A stretch of DNA of 42,894 nt from assembly GCA_029865835.1 (NCBI GenBank), contig JARXAL010000111.1, forward strand, positions 1 through 42,894, in the 5' to 3' direction. Under the pieces are notes generated by a model. That model was not told where the DNA came from. It saw nothing but the letters and a program-made list of their open reading frames with translations, and did no database searches. Positions 38,790-42,894 of this stretch are shown here, piece after piece. The stretch is from Verrucomicrobiaceae bacterium. GTDB lineage: Bacteria; Verrucomicrobiota; Verrucomicrobiia; Verrucomicrobiales; Verrucomicrobiaceae. Position 1 is the stretch's first letter. Each line of letters begins with the position of its first letter. Made by a program: the position numbers and the translations under genes.

Positions 38790-39125
38790 TCAGTCTTCAA
38801 ACCTCAGCACAAACTCACCCCCCTTTTGCAGGTTCAGGCGGTCTCTCACTTCCAATTCCAAGTAGCCCGTGTCCGTTTGAATCCAGTTCAACCGCCGCAG
38901 CAGCTTGTCCCGATCCTCCCGCAATCCATCAGCTTCTTGCTCCAGCAAGGCCAGCTTCGCCCGCATCGCATTCTGCTCATGCAACGGCTGCTTCACACTC
39001 GCCAGGATCGCCGCAAACACCAGGAGCACCAGGACCCCCTTGCCCAACCGAATCCCCCAGCGCAACCACCTGTCAGTGGCTTGCTCCGGTGTCAATCGAT
39101 GGCCTTGGATTTCCTGGTAACTCAT
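38790..39125 (-). CDS. FtsB/DivIC-like septum formation initiator family protein
   Basis: One TM followed by coiled coil, LELEVRDRLNLQKGGEFVLRF; adjacent to eno. Confidence 0.75.
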   Translation of the reverse strand: MSYQEIQGHRLTPEQATDRWLRWGIRLGKGVLVLLVFAAILASVKQPLHEQNAMRAKLALLEQEADGLREDRDKLLRRLNWIQTDTGYLELEVRDRLNLQKGGEFVLRFED

Positions 39126-39174
39126 GATGTGCAGCTCCTTTCAATAGTTCGAATGAGGCCTCTCGGCCCGATCT

Positions 39175-40473
<1,299 letters not shown>

Positions 40474-40641
40474 TTAAGTATTGCTAATAATTTGGGGATT
40501 TCAACAACCGGCTTCCGAAAAATCGGTGGCCAGCTCCCTTCCCGATACCCCGATTCCCGCCCCGCACAACTTCCAATCGTCTTTCATCACCTCCCCCGAA
40601 CCACTTGCCAATCCCCCTCCCCGCTCGTATAGCATCCTGTC

Positions 40642-40735
40642 ACGACAGGGGCGTCCCACCGCAGGGACTGAGACGGATCGCATCCGGACCCTCCGAACCT
40701 GATGCGGGTCATGCCGCCGAAGGGAGTTCGCTCGG
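40642..40735 (+). promoter_or_regulatory. TPP riboswitch (thi box)
   Basis: GGGGCGTCCC...GGGACTGAGACGG...ACCCTCCGAACCTGATGCGGGTCATGCCGCCGAAGGGAG matches the CUGAGA and ACCUGAU..GG.U.AU.CC.GCG.AGGGA conserved cores; upstream of thiC. Confidence 0.93.
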
Positions 40736-40779
40736 AGGTTCATCTCAGTCCCGGCCAAACGCCGCCCCCAATCAACTGA

Positions 40780-42783
<2,004 letters not shown>

Positions 42784-42786
42784 TCC

Positions 42787-42894
42787 ATGAAAAAGCCGTC
42801 CGTCTCCAAAAAAGCGACCACCCCGGCCAAAACGAAGCCGGACGGCCTTACCACCCTCCTCACCGAAGTCCGCCAGCTCATCCAGAGCGCCCGG
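42787..42894 (+). CDS. N-terminus of a hypothetical protein running off the window (resembles DUF1016/YhcG-type N-termini)
   Basis: MKKPSVSKKATTPAKTKPDGLTTLLTEVRQLIQSAR; only 36 codons visible. Confidence 0.35.
   Translation, partial: MKKPSVSKKATTPAKTKPDGLTTLLTEVRQLIQSAR

Overview
The window looks like a contiguous piece of a GC-rich bacterial chromosome, most likely from the phylum Verrucomicrobiota (inferred from gene content only). About 30 coding regions are tightly packed and most are housekeeping genes: a WecA/MraY-type transferase, O-antigen ligase, the coaE-rho-rnd operon, pssA, an M3 oligopeptidase, zwf and opcA, rph, a cysteine desulfurase, an MsbA-like ABC exporter, an HtrA protease, LptF/G, FtsB-like, eno, and thiC behind a TPP riboswitch. 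The most distinctive locus is a five-gene minus-strand cluster at 9880-17101. It encodes a TPR-secretin, an EF-hand-like PilP-position protein, a PilO-like protein, a PilM-PilN fusion and a small exported protein, and it matches the layout of the Akkermansia Amuc_1098-1102 locus that includes the Amuc_1100 protein. Other points worth a second look are: an NtrC-type regulator with a degraded GAFTGA motif and Walker B, preceded by a hairpin and tandem-repeat leader; a 179-bp near-perfect palindromic element that supplies the stop codon of a small ORF; two heptanucleotide tandem repeats just upstream of genes; an orphan antitoxin with an ATGA-coupled 17-codon remnant, lying between zwf and opcA; a histone-H1-like Lys/Ala/Pro tail protein; and an exported Gfo/Idh/MocA protein with an altered nucleotide-binding loop. 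No CRISPR array, rRNA, tRNA, phage or intact transposase was recognised.
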